Of a stretch of DNA of 64,000 bases, positions 8,321-17,522 are shown in pieces. The stretch is taken from positions 2,604,001 through 2,668,000 of the forward strand of contig NZ_CP123584.1 of the NCBI RefSeq assembly GCF_045277565.1, in the 5' to 3' direction. Every line of letters starts with the position of its first letter. Position 1 is the first letter of the stretch. Both the position numbers and the translations under genes were made by a program. Below the pieces are notes generated by a model. The model made no database searches, was not told the DNA's origin, and saw only the letters and a program-made list of their open reading frames with translations. This DNA comes from Aliisedimentitalea scapharcae. GTDB lineage: Bacteria; Pseudomonadota; Alphaproteobacteria; Rhodobacterales; Rhodobacteraceae.

Positions 8321-11062
8321 GTGAGCGATACGCCTCAAACTCCTGAAAACATGGACGAAACCCCACCTGAGCGGCCAGCATACGACGGTCCGACGGTCTC
8401 CATCGAATCCGAGATGAAGACCTCGTACCTTGACTATGCGATGTCGGTCATTGTCAGCCGTGCGATCCCCGATCTGCGCGACGGGTTGAAACCTGTGCAC
8501 CGACGCATCCTGTATGCAATGCATGAAACCGGGAATACGCACGAAAAATCCTATCGAAAATCGGCCCGTCCGGTTGGCGATGTCATGGGTAAATACCACC
8601 CCCATGGGGACAGCGCGATCTATGACGCGCTGGTACGGATGGCCCAGGATTTTTCGATGTCGCTGCCGCTGTTGGATGGTCAGGGCAACTTTGGTTCGAT
8701 GGACGGGGACAACCCGGCAGCCATGCGATATACCGAAGTGCGCATGGACAAACCTGCGGCGTCATTGCTGGCTGATATTGAAAAAGATACCGTTGATTTT
8801 CAGGACAACTATGACGGCAAGGACCGCGAACCCACGGTTCTGCCTGCCCGTTTCCCCAACATGCTGGTCAATGGTGCCGGCGGTATCGCCGTTGGTATGG
8901 CCACCAATATCCCGCCGCATAATTTGGGCGAAGTGATCGACGCCACGCTTGCGCTGATCGACGATCCGGATCTAACTAGCGAACAGCTGATTGACTATGT
9001 TCCCGGTCCCGACTTTCCGACAGGTGCGCTGATGCTGGGCCGGTCCGGTGCGCGCAAGGCCTATCTCGAAGGCCGTGGCAGCGTCATCATCCGCTCCAAA
9101 ACCCGTGTCGAAGAGATCCGCAAGGACCGATATGCCATCGTCGTCGACGAGATCCCCTATCAGGTCAACAAGGCTTCGATGATCGAAAAGATCGCCGAAC
9201 AGGTGCGCGAGAAAAAGATCGAAGGCGTCGCCCATGTTCAGGATGAATCCGACCGTAACGGTGTGCGTGTCGTCGTCGAACTGAAACGCGATGCCACCCC
9301 CGAAGTCGTGCTGAACCAACTGTTCCGGTTCACTCCGATGCAAACGTCGTTCGGCTGCAATATGCTGGCTCTGAACGGTGGACGCCCAGAACAGCTGACG
9401 CTGCGCCGTTTTCTGACGTCGTTCATTGATTTCCGCGAAGATGTGGTGGCGCGCCGGACCGCGTTTTTGTTGCGCAAGGCGCGCGAACGCAGCCACGTGC
9501 TGTGCGGTTTGGCCGTGGCCGTCACCAATATCGACGAAATTGTAACCACGATCCGGCAATCCACAGATGCGGCTGAGGCGCGCGAAAAGCTGATGACGCG
9601 GCGCTGGCCCGCCCAGCCGATCCTGGAATACATCGCCCTGATCGACGATCCGACACATACCGCCAATGAAGACGGAACATACAACCTGTCGGAAACCCAG
9701 GCCCGGGCCATTCTGGAACTGCGTCTGCAGCGCCTGACCCAGATCGGGGTCAAGGAAGTCACCGACGAATTGGAAGAGCTGGCAGGCAAGATCAAGGAGT
9801 ACCTTGAAATCCTGTCTTCGCGCGAACGCATCATGGGAATCATTGGCGATGAGCTGCGCGAGGTGCGGGATCAATTCGCCGTTCCGCGTCGCACCGAGAT
9901 CGTCAACTGGTCCGGTGACATGGAAGACGAAGACCTGATCGAACGCGAAGACATGGTCGTGACCGTGACGTCGGGTGGGTATATCAAACGGACCCCTCTG
10001 GCAGACTTCCGCGCCCAAAAACGCGGCGGCAAAGGGTTGTCGGGTATGCAGACCAAGGAAGAGGATGTCGTTACCAACCTCTTTGTCGCCAATACCCATA
10101 CCCAGTTGCTGTTCTTTACCACTGACGGGATGGTCTACAAGCTCAAGACCTGGCGCCTGCCCCAATCGGGCCGGACTGGCAAAGGCAAGGCCATCGTCAA
10201 TATCCTGCCGATTCCAACCGGGGTTTCCATCGCCGCCATCATGCCGGTCGATGTGCCGGACGACGAATGGGAAAACCTTCAGATTGTCTTTGCCACAACT
10301 GGTGGCGATGTGCGGCGTAACCGACTGTCGGACTTTACCAATGTCCGGCGCAACGGCAAAATCGCAATGAAGCTGCCCGAAGATGGGTCTGTCGAACTGG
10401 TCAATGCCCGGATCTGCTCCGAGGATGACGATGTCATGCTCTTTACCAATTCCGGTCGCGCGATCCGTTTCCGCACCACGGATGTCCGCGTGTTCAATTC
10501 ACGCGAGTCAACGGGTGTTCGCGGGATCCGGCTGTCCAATGGGGACCGAGTCGTGTCGATGTCGGTGATCCGCCATTTCGAAGCTGGCCCCGAAGACCGG
10601 GCTGCCTATCTCAAGATGCGCCGGGCCGTGGCTGGGTTGACCGACGAGGAAAGCTCGGACGAAGATTCAGTCCCAGCCAGCGACGAATTCGGGCCAGAGA
10701 AATACGCCGAAATGTCCGCCGCAGAGAACCTGATCCTTACCATTACCACCGGAGGGTCGGGCAAGCTTAGTTCGTCGCACGATTACCCTGTGCGTGGGCG
10801 TGGTGGTATGGGCGTTGCCGCCATGGACAAGGCAATGCGTGGTGGCGAAATCGTCGCCTCTTTCCCGGTGGATCTGGACGATCAGATCATGCTCGCAACG
10901 TCCAAGGGTCAGTCGATCCGGGTGCCGGTGGATGGAATTTCCTTCCGCTCGCGCAGTGCGGGTGGCGTGCGGGTGTTCAACACTGGCAAGAACGAGGAAG
11001 TGGTCAGCGTTGCCTGGATCGCCGAACAGGACGACGACAAGGTCGACGACGAAGACATCTGA
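8321..11062 (+). CDS. gyrA: DNA gyrase subunit A
   Basis: 913-aa type IIA topoisomerase subunit that breaks and rejoins DNA; works with GyrB to introduce negative supercoils. The catalytic tyrosine is Y137 in AAMRYTE. The quinolone-resistance-determining region reads KYHPHGDSAIYDALVRM, with Ser98 and Asp102 at the positions equivalent to E. coli 83 and 87, i.e. wild-type-like. C-terminal beta-pinwheel repeats follow, including the gyrase-specific GyrA box-like QKRGGKG (about residues 565-575), which separates it from ParC. A GTG at 8321 is used; ATG 8351 is a possible alternative. Two hairpins follow the stop codon. Confidence 0.97.
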   Translation: MSDTPQTPENMDETPPERPAYDGPTVSIESEMKTSYLDYAMSVIVSRAIPDLRDGLKPVHRRILYAMHETGNTHEKSYRKSARPVGDVMGKYHPHGDSAIYDALVRMAQDFSMSLPLLDGQGNFGSMDGDNPAAMRYTEVRMDKPAASLLADIEKDTVDFQDNYDGKDREPTVLPARFPNMLVNGAGGIAVGMATNIPPHNLGEVIDATLALIDDPDLTSEQLIDYVPGPDFPTGALMLGRSGARKAYLEGRGSVIIRSKTRVEEIRKDRYAIVVDEIPYQVNKASMIEKIAEQVREKKIEGVAHVQDESDRNGVRVVVELKRDATPEVVLNQLFRFTPMQTSFGCNMLALNGGRPEQLTLRRFLTSFIDFREDVVARRTAFLLRKARERSHVLCGLAVAVTNIDEIVTTIRQSTDAAEAREKLMTRRWPAQPILEYIALIDDPTHTANEDGTYNLSETQARAILELRLQRLTQIGVKEVTDELEELAGKIKEYLEILSSRERIMGIIGDELREVRDQFAVPRRTEIVNWSGDMEDEDLIEREDMVVTVTSGGYIKRTPLADFRAQKRGGKGLSGMQTKEEDVVTNLFVANTHTQLLFFTTDGMVYKLKTWRLPQSGRTGKGKAIVNILPIPTGVSIAAIMPVDVPDDEWENLQIVFATTGGDVRRNRLSDFTNVRRNGKIAMKLPEDGSVELVNARICSEDDDVMLFTNSGRAIRFRTTDVRVFNSRESTGVRGIRLSNGDRVVSMSVIRHFEAGPEDRAAYLKMRRAVAGLTDEESSDEDSVPASDEFGPEKYAEMSAAENLILTITTGGSGKLSSSHDYPVRGRGGMGVAAMDKAMRGGEIVASFPVDLDDQIMLATSKGQSIRVPVDGISFRSRSAGGVRVFNTGKNEEVVSVAWIAEQDDDKVDDEDI

Positions 11063-11073
11063 AACTGATAACC

Positions 11074-11116
11074 GCCTTTTGGTCGGGGATGTCTCTCATA
11101 TCCCCGACCAAAAGGC
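11074..11116 (+). terminator. Perfect 17-bp hairpin after gyrA
   Basis: The arms gccttttggtcggggat (11074-11090) and atccccgaccaaaaggc (11100-11116) are perfectly complementary around a 9-base loop, starting 11 bases after the gyrA stop. There is no T tract directly after the stem, so it may protect the 3' end or act together with the next hairpin. Confidence 0.75.
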
Positions 11117-11127
11117 TCACAATACAC

Positions 11128-11164
11128 AAGGCCCGATGTTCAGTTTCGAACACCGGGCCTTTTC
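11128..11164 (+). terminator. Intrinsic terminator downstream of gyrA
   Basis: The stem aaggcccgatgttc (11128-11141) pairs with gaacaccgggcctt (11148-11161) with one mismatch around a 6-base loop, and runs into a short T tract (tttt). It is the likely transcription stop for gyrA and lies just before the end of the convergent M32 peptidase gene. Confidence 0.75.
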
Positions 11165-11220
11165 CTTGCGATCATTTACAGGTCTCTTCTGTGGGGGCAG
11201 CCCCCAGAGACTGCGCGCAC

Positions 11221-12690
11221 TTACAGCCCGTAGAGCGCTCCGAATTTTGTTTCGAGATAGTCCAAAAGCGGCTCGGGCCCCGGCTCCATGCCGCTGGCGC
11301 GGGTGATGATGCTACGGGGTTCGTACAGGCTGCCATGCTGTTGCAGGTTTTCGCGCAACCATTCCGTCGCCCCAGAGGTTTCCCCCACAGCCAGCTCTGC
11401 ATCCAGATCCGGCACCGCCGTCCGCAGCGCCTGATACAGGCACCCGGCATAGACGTTGCCCAGGCTGTAGGTCGGAAAATACCCAAACAGACCCACGGAC
11501 CAATGCACATCCTGCAGACAGCCGTTGCTGGGCCGGTCCACACCATAGCCGAAATCGGAGTCAAACCGATCGTTCCAGGCGGCTTCCAGATCGCCAACCG
11601 CCAGATCCCCGGCCATCAACGCCCGCTCCAGATCAAACCGCAACATGATGTGCAGGTTATACTGCACCTCATCCGCTTCGGTCCGGATATATCCATTGTG
11701 CACCCGGTTCACAGCACCATAGAACGCATCCGCATCGGCCACACCAACGTCGCCAAAAGCCTCCTGCATCTGTTCGAACAACCAACCGGTAAAGGCGCGC
11801 GACCGCCCCAGTTGGTTTTCGTAAATGCGGCTCTGGCTTTCGTGTACGCCCATCGACACACCGCGCCCCAACGGGGTCAACAAAAAGGATTTGTCGATGT
11901 TCTGTTCATAGGCACCGTGCCCGACTTCGTGAATCGTTGAATAGAAACAATTGAAGGGATCGGTTTCGCTGGTCCGCGTGGTGATCCGCACGTCGTCGCC
12001 CGACCCCGAGCTGAACGGGTGCACCGCCTTGTCGACACGCCCATGGGCCATGTCATAGCCAAAGGTTCTGGCCAGTCGGCGGGTCAACTGCATCTGCTTG
12101 GATTCATCAAAGGTGCCTGACAGACCCGCCGGGGTCGGCATTTCCAAAACAGCCGCGCGCAGATCCACCAGACGGGGTCGCATTGCGTCAAAGATCGCCG
12201 CGATCTGGGCCCCGGTAGTGCCTGGTTCATAATCTTCGACCATGGCGTCATAGACATCCCCGTCGCCCGCCAACGCCTGGCCCTCTTCGCGCTTCAGCGC
12301 TACGACTTCTTCCAGAACCGGCAAAAAGCTGGCCACATCTTCGTCCGACCGGGCCGCTGCCCATTTGCCCTGAGCTTGGGAGGTGACCTGGGCAATGCGT
12401 CGCGACAGGTCGGCCGGCACCTTGCCCGCCCGTTCATATGAGCGACGGATTTCACGCAGTTGTGCGGCCGCCACATCATCGTCAGCCTCGATTTGCTCCA
12501 GCCAATCTCCAACGCGGGGGTCCGACCGGCGTGCATGAAGAACACCTTCGATGGCGGCCATTTCCTCGCCCCGTTGAGACGCGGATTCGCGCGGCATCAT
12601 GGTTTCCTGATCCCAGCCCAACCGGCCTGCAATCTGGCCCAACGCCTGCGTGTCGCGCTGAAATGCCATCAAGTCATCAAATGCAGTCAT
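11221..12690 (-). CDS. Carboxypeptidase, M32 family (Taq-type)
   Basis: 489-aa zinc metallocarboxypeptidase. All M32 landmarks are present in order: HPF (224-226), DDVRITT (about 232-238), the zinc-binding HEVGH (254-258), HESQSR with the third metal ligand (283-288), IRTEADEVQYN, and GCLQDVHWS near the C-terminus. The N-terminal helical lid is intact. ATG 12690 has AAAGGATCC upstream and lies three bases after the ctaA stop, so it is probably co-transcribed with ctaA, although no functional link is obvious. The expected role is cytosolic peptide turnover. Confidence 0.94.
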   Translation of the reverse strand: MTAFDDLMAFQRDTQALGQIAGRLGWDQETMMPRESASQRGEEMAAIEGVLHARRSDPRVGDWLEQIEADDDVAAAQLREIRRSYERAGKVPADLSRRIAQVTSQAQGKWAAARSDEDVASFLPVLEEVVALKREEGQALAGDGDVYDAMVEDYEPGTTGAQIAAIFDAMRPRLVDLRAAVLEMPTPAGLSGTFDESKQMQLTRRLARTFGYDMAHGRVDKAVHPFSSGSGDDVRITTRTSETDPFNCFYSTIHEVGHGAYEQNIDKSFLLTPLGRGVSMGVHESQSRIYENQLGRSRAFTGWLFEQMQEAFGDVGVADADAFYGAVNRVHNGYIRTEADEVQYNLHIMLRFDLERALMAGDLAVGDLEAAWNDRFDSDFGYGVDRPSNGCLQDVHWSVGLFGYFPTYSLGNVYAGCLYQALRTAVPDLDAELAVGETSGATEWLRENLQQHGSLYEPRSIITRASGMEPGPEPLLDYLETKFGALYGL

Positions 12691-12693
12691 GGA

Positions 12694-13839
12694 TCAGGAT
12701 CCTTTAATTTTCGTCACAATTGGATAAGCAGAGAGGAACCGGGCGCGCAGGATCAGCACCCAAACCACCACGGCCATCAGCTGATGAACAATGGCCAGAT
12801 GCAGCGGCGCGATATACAAGACCGTCACAATGCCCAAAGTGACCTGTAACAGCAACGCTGCAAAGGCCACATTGAACGCAAAGCGTGTCGCCACATGCGC
12901 CGAGCCACGTCCGCGCAACCAGGCCACCACCGCAAAGACGAGCAGCAGATAGCCCACAACCCGATGGATGAACTGGACCAACCCCGGGTTTTCAAAGAAG
13001 TTACGCCATACGGGTTCCAGGTACATCGCATCCGCAGGGAAGAATTGCCCGCCCATCAACGGCCAGTCGGTGAATGTCCGCCCCGCATCAATACCGGCAA
13101 CCAATGCGCCCAGCAGGATTTGCAGGAATGCAAAATGCAGCAGCCCGGTAGACAGCCCATACAGCTTGGCCTCCTTGCCCCGGCGGGCCTGCATCAAGTC
13201 GCGTTCCTGGCGCCCCAGCATGAACACATACCAGGCGATCACGCCCAGGATGACAAAGGCAAGCCCCAGATGCACTGCCAACCGATACGACGCCACGGCC
13301 GTCATGCCTTCGCCCTGTGTCACGCCAGACGCAACCATCCACCAGCCGATCGCGCCCTGCACACCGCCCAAGGCCCCCGGCAGGATCAACCGCCCGGTCC
13401 AGCCGGTTGGGATCTTGCGCGCAACCAGAAACCCAAAGAACCCAAGCGCCCAAACCAGCCCGATAAAGCGGCCCAATTGACGATGGCCCCATTCCCACCA
13501 ATAGATCTGTTTAAAATCAGCCAGTTCCATCCACTGGTTTTCCAGCTGCCATTGGTCGATCTGCTTGTATTTGTCAAATTCCGACTGCCAGTCAGCCTCG
13601 GACATGGGCGGCATCGCCCCGGTTACAGGGCGCCATTCGGTGATCGACAGCCCGCTGTCTGTCAGCCGGGTCAACCCGCCCACGACGATCATTGCCACGA
13701 CCAACGCAAACAGCACCATCAACCAGGCGCGAATGGCCTGACGTGCGCCGCCGCGTCCCCGGTCAATCATGCCCGGTTGAACAGCTGGGGCCTCAGCCTT
13801 GCTGCCATCCACCTCTTCGAAAATGCTGCGCTTGCTCAT
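12694..13839 (-). CDS. ctaA: Heme A synthase (COX15/CtaA)
   Basis: 381-aa polytopic inner-membrane protein that oxidises the C8 methyl of heme O to give heme A for aa3-type cytochrome oxidase. It has eight predicted membrane segments and the alphaproteobacterial/mitochondrial type-2 signatures: GGLTRLTDSGLSITEWRPVT near residue 55, WEWGHRQLGRFIGLVW, and the paired histidines in HLGLAFVILG, FIHRVVGYLLL and HLAIVHQLMAV. It implies an aerobic chain with an aa3 oxidase. Transcribed before the M32 peptidase on the minus strand. Confidence 0.95.
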   Translation of the reverse strand: MSKRSIFEEVDGSKAEAPAVQPGMIDRGRGGARQAIRAWLMVLFALVVAMIVVGGLTRLTDSGLSITEWRPVTGAMPPMSEADWQSEFDKYKQIDQWQLENQWMELADFKQIYWWEWGHRQLGRFIGLVWALGFFGFLVARKIPTGWTGRLILPGALGGVQGAIGWWMVASGVTQGEGMTAVASYRLAVHLGLAFVILGVIAWYVFMLGRQERDLMQARRGKEAKLYGLSTGLLHFAFLQILLGALVAGIDAGRTFTDWPLMGGQFFPADAMYLEPVWRNFFENPGLVQFIHRVVGYLLLVFAVVAWLRGRGSAHVATRFAFNVAFAALLLQVTLGIVTVLYIAPLHLAIVHQLMAVVVWVLILRARFLSAYPIVTKIKGS

Positions 13840-13944
13840 GCGTCGCTCTCTTCCCTCTTCTGGGCCTCAATTCCCCGCCCGTCTTTTAGGCCAAGCTAGG
13901 GCCGACGGCACCCAGCGTCCAGTGCCTCTGAACGCCAGCAATCC

Positions 13945-14691
13945 TCAGCCTTTTTCTTTCCACCGCACCATCTGGCGCATGATGCCATGCAGCATCTGAA
14001 TATCTGCGCGTGTCATCGCGACCCGCGACCACAGATTGCGCAGGTTCAACCGCATGCTGTCGGCCTTTTCAGGTGGCCAAAAAAACCCGGCCTCATCCAA
14101 TCGCTGTTCATAATGCTCAACCAGCTTTTCGACCTCGACCCCGGTTGCCCAATCGCCCTTGTTGCCGATCTCATGGGTTTCATGGGCCACATCACCGACC
14201 TGACGCATCCATTCATAGGCTGTCAGCAACACACATTGACCCAGGTTCAACGACGCATATTGTGGATTCACGGGAACCGAGATGATGGCGTTTGCCCTGG
14301 CTATGTCATCGTTTTCCAACCCGGCCCGTTCCGGACCGAACAGAACTGCGACCTGTTCGCCTGCCGCCACCTTTTGCGCCGCGATCTGCATCGCGCGCTC
14401 GGGACTGTAGACTGGTTTTGTCATGTCGCGTTGCCGCGCGGTGGTGGCAAAGGTGAACGTGCGGTCTCCCAGCGCGCCCTCCAGGTCGCCATACAGCTGC
14501 GCTTCGTCCAGCAGACGTCCGGCACCGGATGACATTGCAACCGCCTTTTGGTTGGGCCAGCCATCGCGCGGTGCCACGATCCGCATCCGGTCCAGGCCAA
14601 AATTCCACATCGCCCGCGCGGCGGCACCGATGTTTTCGCCCATTTGCGGGCGCACCAGAACAAAGGCGGGTTGAGGGGTGTCGCTGGGCAT
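13945..14691 (-). CDS. trmJ: tRNA/rRNA methyltransferase, SPOUT class (TrmJ-like)
   Basis: 248-aa SPOUT-fold enzyme, probably methylating the 2'-hydroxyl at position 32 of tRNAs. N-terminal VLVRPQMGENIGAAARAMWNFG, central VAVLFGPERAGLENDDI, and SVPVNPQYASLNLGQCVLL (the trefoil-knot SAM site) match RNA methyltransferase TrmH family group 1. The start is ATG 14691, with GGAGACC at ideal distance; ATGs further upstream lack a site. The C-terminal half is helical with the basic stretch ADSMRLNLRNLWSRV typical of the family. TrmJ versus a paralogous 2'-O-methyltransferase cannot be fully separated by eye. Confidence 0.88.
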   Translation of the reverse strand: MPSDTPQPAFVLVRPQMGENIGAAARAMWNFGLDRMRIVAPRDGWPNQKAVAMSSGAGRLLDEAQLYGDLEGALGDRTFTFATTARQRDMTKPVYSPERAMQIAAQKVAAGEQVAVLFGPERAGLENDDIARANAIISVPVNPQYASLNLGQCVLLTAYEWMRQVGDVAHETHEIGNKGDWATGVEVEKLVEHYEQRLDEAGFFWPPEKADSMRLNLRNLWSRVAMTRADIQMLHGIMRQMVRWKEKG

Positions 14692-14869
14692 CTTGGTCTC
14701 CGTAACCATCGGCGGGTCAATCGGCCCTGCTGTAATGTGCCAGGACCAGCAGGGCAAGGGAGCCAACCCGTTTCAACAGGCAAATCGCCCCGATCCTGCG
14801 CGCAACGCTTGCACCGCTGGTGGTTTTCGCTAAACACCGGGCAGACCACCCAACGCAGGAGCCGGAACC

Positions 14870-15505
14870 ATGGTTGACAGTGCCGAGCAGACACACGAAC
14901 AGCCCCAGATCTATCTGATCACTCCGGCGCAGATCGAATTGGGCCGGTTTTCCGACCAGTTGGCCCGAATTCTGGACACAACCGAAATCGCCTGTGTGCG
15001 GATGGACCTGGTCAGCCGCGAAGAAGACACCCTGTCGCGGTCGGCCGATGCGCTGCGCGAAATCTGTCACGCCCGCGATGTTGCGCTGGTGATCACGGAT
15101 CATCAGATTCTTGCCGAACGGCTGGGACTGGACGGGGTCCATCTGAGCGACGCCACCAAACCGGTCCGCACCGCGCGCAAGGCGCTGGGACCTGATGCCA
15201 TTGTCGGCAGCTTCTGTGGCGGATCGCGCCATGACGGGCTGACCGCAGGAGAAGCCGGCGCGGACTATATCAGTTTTGGTCCCATTGGGGTCTCGGGGTT
15301 GGGTGACGGGCAGCAGGCCGAACTGGAACTGTTTCAATGGTGGTCCGAAGTCGTCGAAGTACCGGTTGTCGCCGAAGGCGGCCTGACGACTGATCTGGTG
15401 CGCCAATTCACGCCCTATACGGATTTTTTCGGGATCGGCGATGAAATATGGCGTCACGAAGATCCACAGGTCGCGCTGGCCGAGCTGATCGCGGCAATGC
15501 AGTAG
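14870..15505 (+). CDS. thiE: Thiamine phosphate synthase / TenI-like protein
   Basis: 211-aa TIM-barrel protein. Recognisable elements are QIYLITPAQ (strand 1), VALVITDHQILAERLGLDGVHL, the glycine-rich FCGGSRHDGLTAGEAGADYI, and VPVVAEGGLTTD near the end, as in ThiE/TenI. ThiE joins the thiazole and pyrimidine phosphates to thiamine phosphate; TenI-like relatives have other or unknown functions. No other thiamine gene is nearby, and the sequence is divergent from classical ThiE, so the exact reaction is uncertain. Monocistronic by context; followed within 10 bases by the convergent HupE-like gene. Confidence 0.72.
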   Translation: MVDSAEQTHEQPQIYLITPAQIELGRFSDQLARILDTTEIACVRMDLVSREEDTLSRSADALREICHARDVALVITDHQILAERLGLDGVHLSDATKPVRTARKALGPDAIVGSFCGGSRHDGLTAGEAGADYISFGPIGVSGLGDGQQAELELFQWWSEVVEVPVVAEGGLTTDLVRQFTPYTDFFGIGDEIWRHEDPQVALAELIAAMQ

Positions 15506-15514
15506 TCGACCGGC

Positions 15515-16675
15515 TCAGGTCAGAAATACCCGTTCGACGAACCAATAGGCCCCGATCAGCGCAATGGTCAACGACGCGGGCATCGCCACCCGTCCACGGT
15601 ATTTCGGGTGGCGTCCAAACCACAGGCCCACGGTCAAAAACGCAGCTGCGATCACCGCCAGTTGACCCAATTCAACCCCGATGTTGAACCCCAACAGCGC
15701 CGCCACAAATTGATGAGGCGGCAGGCCGAATTCACCCAGCACACTGGCAAACCCCAATCCGTGCAACAGCCCAAATCCGAACACCATGACCGGCCGCCAC
15801 CCGTGCAGGCGGCGCACGATGATGTTTTCGACTGCCACATAAACAATGGATGCGGCGATCAGCGGTTCGACAATGCCCGGGTTGACCTGCACCACGCCGT
15901 TGGCCGCCAGCGCCAGGGTGATCGTATGCGCAACAGTAAAAGCGCTGATCTGCCACAACAGTGGGCCCAGACGGGCGCTGAGAAAGAACAGCCCCAGCAC
16001 AAACAGGATGTGATCGGTTCCTTTGGGCAGGATGTGCTCGAACCCGACCGGGATATAGTCAATAAACACCTCCCACGGGGACAGCGCCGCACCGCCGGCC
16101 AGCGTTATGGATGGGCTGGTTTCGCCGCCCTGCAAATAGCCGGTATAAGGTTCCTCAACCCCCTGTTGGCGTAACACCAGCCCACCAGACCCATCCGGCC
16201 AATGCACATTCAACCACGCCACACCTTGCGGGAGCAGCCCGGACAACACCAGATATGAGGCACGCGGCAGATCGGCGTCCCCGACCGCAGGAATACGAAT
16301 GTCCGACAAGACCAAAGGCACCGACCCATCCGGCACCACGGTCAGATCCTCCAGCCACTCTTCGGCAAAGGCGCGCACCATCGGGGCCAATTCATCCTGT
16401 TCGAGGCTTCGTAACAGGTCATAATCAGCAGCCTGCGGGGTCTCATTGGTGTCGGCCAGATCATCCAGATCAATCCCCGCCACAAACGCTTCGACATTCA
16501 GTCTCAGCTCCAGGCGAACCGTGCTCTCAGACACCGTCAGGTCTCCGATCGTCGGGGTCACTTCGTGCGCCTGTACTGGCGATACAAACTGTAAAACGCT
16601 TGACACCAGCCAGACAAATGCCAGCTTCAGTGTCCACACCTCCAAGGACTTTGCGACCCTCGTGCCCCTGCTCAT
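15515..16675 (-). CDS. HupE/UreJ-like membrane protein
   Basis: 386 aa. An N-terminal signal sequence is followed by an exported soluble domain of about 180 residues starting at AHEVTPTIGDL, then about seven membrane helices from residue 205 onward. The helix start GFEHILPKGTDHILFVLGLFF and FTVAHTITLALA contain the spaced histidines of the HupE/UreJ_2 family, relatives of nickel/cobalt permeases. The start ATG 16675 has AAGGGG 11 bases upstream and overlaps the ATG of the divergent DUF4198-like gene. Metal transport is a family-based inference; the substrate is unproven. Confidence 0.8.
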   Translation of the reverse strand: MSRGTRVAKSLEVWTLKLAFVWLVSSVLQFVSPVQAHEVTPTIGDLTVSESTVRLELRLNVEAFVAGIDLDDLADTNETPQAADYDLLRSLEQDELAPMVRAFAEEWLEDLTVVPDGSVPLVLSDIRIPAVGDADLPRASYLVLSGLLPQGVAWLNVHWPDGSGGLVLRQQGVEEPYTGYLQGGETSPSITLAGGAALSPWEVFIDYIPVGFEHILPKGTDHILFVLGLFFLSARLGPLLWQISAFTVAHTITLALAANGVVQVNPGIVEPLIAASIVYVAVENIIVRRLHGWRPVMVFGFGLLHGLGFASVLGEFGLPPHQFVAALLGFNIGVELGQLAVIAAAFLTVGLWFGRHPKYRGRVAMPASLTIALIGAYWFVERVFLT

Positions 16676-17480
16676 GCGTCTTTGCCCCTTTGTTTTTTTC
16701 TGTGCGCTTTGCCTGATTGGGCCGCGCCTGGCCCTTGCACACGAGTTTTGGATTGCCCCCTGGAAATATCAAGCGGAAAGCACAGACTCCCTTGCGGCAG
16801 ATTTTCGAAATGGCGAAGGGTTCGTGGGATCCGAGCTGGCCTATTTCGACACTCAACTGCAACGCGCAGATATCATGATCGGCACCTCCGTCACGCCATA
16901 CAAAGGCCGGTTGGGCGACATTCCGGCGATGACATTTCAGCCACCCCAAGACGGGTTGCTGACGGTGGGTGTCGTCACCCAACCCGCACAGGTCAAATAC
17001 AAGAGCTGGGAAAAGTTCGTCGCTTTTGCCACACATCAGGATTTCAGGGGGCTCTTGGATCGTCACCTGTCCCGCGGCCTTCCTCAGGTCGATTTCTGGG
17101 AAAGCTATACCCGCTATTCCAAATCCCTGATTGCGGTCGGGCATGGACGGGGCCAGGACACGGATCGTGGTATGGAGACAGAATTCATCGCGCTGGCCAA
17201 TCCCTATCGGGACGATTTGAATGGGACCCTGCCCGTGCGGTTGTTGTATCAGGGGATGCCCCGCGTGGATGTCCAGGTCGAAGTCTTTGCCAAATCGGCG
17301 GAGGGGACCGTCACAACCCGGATGATCCGCACCGATGACCAGGGCATTGTCACTGTTCCGGTACAGGCGGGTCAGGAATACCTGTTGAACGCAGTGATTG
17401 TGCGCCCTGCCCCCGATGACGCCCGCCCGGTCTGGGACACACTGTGGGCCACCCTTACCTTTGCGTTACCCGGTGACTGA
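16674..17480 (+). CDS. DUF4198-like periplasmic protein
   Basis: 268 aa with a Sec signal peptide (MRLCPFVFFCALCLIGPRLA) cleaved before HEFWIAPWKYQ, leaving a histidine at the mature N-terminus. The rest is beta-rich with GTLPVRLLYQGMPRVDVQVEVF and a final domain resembling the carboxypeptidase-regulatory-like fold of DUF4198. Such proteins often accompany nickel or cobalt uptake systems. The ATG at 16674 overlaps the divergent ATG of the HupE-like gene; an in-frame GTG at 16662 with a weak AAGGA site is an alternative. The head-to-head pairing suggests a joint, possibly metal-related, envelope function. Confidence 0.72.
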   Translation: MRLCPFVFFCALCLIGPRLALAHEFWIAPWKYQAESTDSLAADFRNGEGFVGSELAYFDTQLQRADIMIGTSVTPYKGRLGDIPAMTFQPPQDGLLTVGVVTQPAQVKYKSWEKFVAFATHQDFRGLLDRHLSRGLPQVDFWESYTRYSKSLIAVGHGRGQDTDRGMETEFIALANPYRDDLNGTLPVRLLYQGMPRVDVQVEVFAKSAEGTVTTRMIRTDDQGIVTVPVQAGQEYLLNAVIVRPAPDDARPVWDTLWATLTFALPGD

Positions 17481-17522
17481 GCCCGCTTGCGCCCTGCGCG
17501 CTTTGACGGCATGAAGGCAGCC

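Noticed and set aside
8612..8632. Possible quinolone-resistance mutation in gyrA
   Set aside because: Ser98 and Asp102 match the susceptible residues (83/87 in E. coli).
8972..10165. Minus-strand 397-codon frame inside gyrA
   Set aside because: Shadow frame of gyrA; high-GC third-position bias keeps it open.
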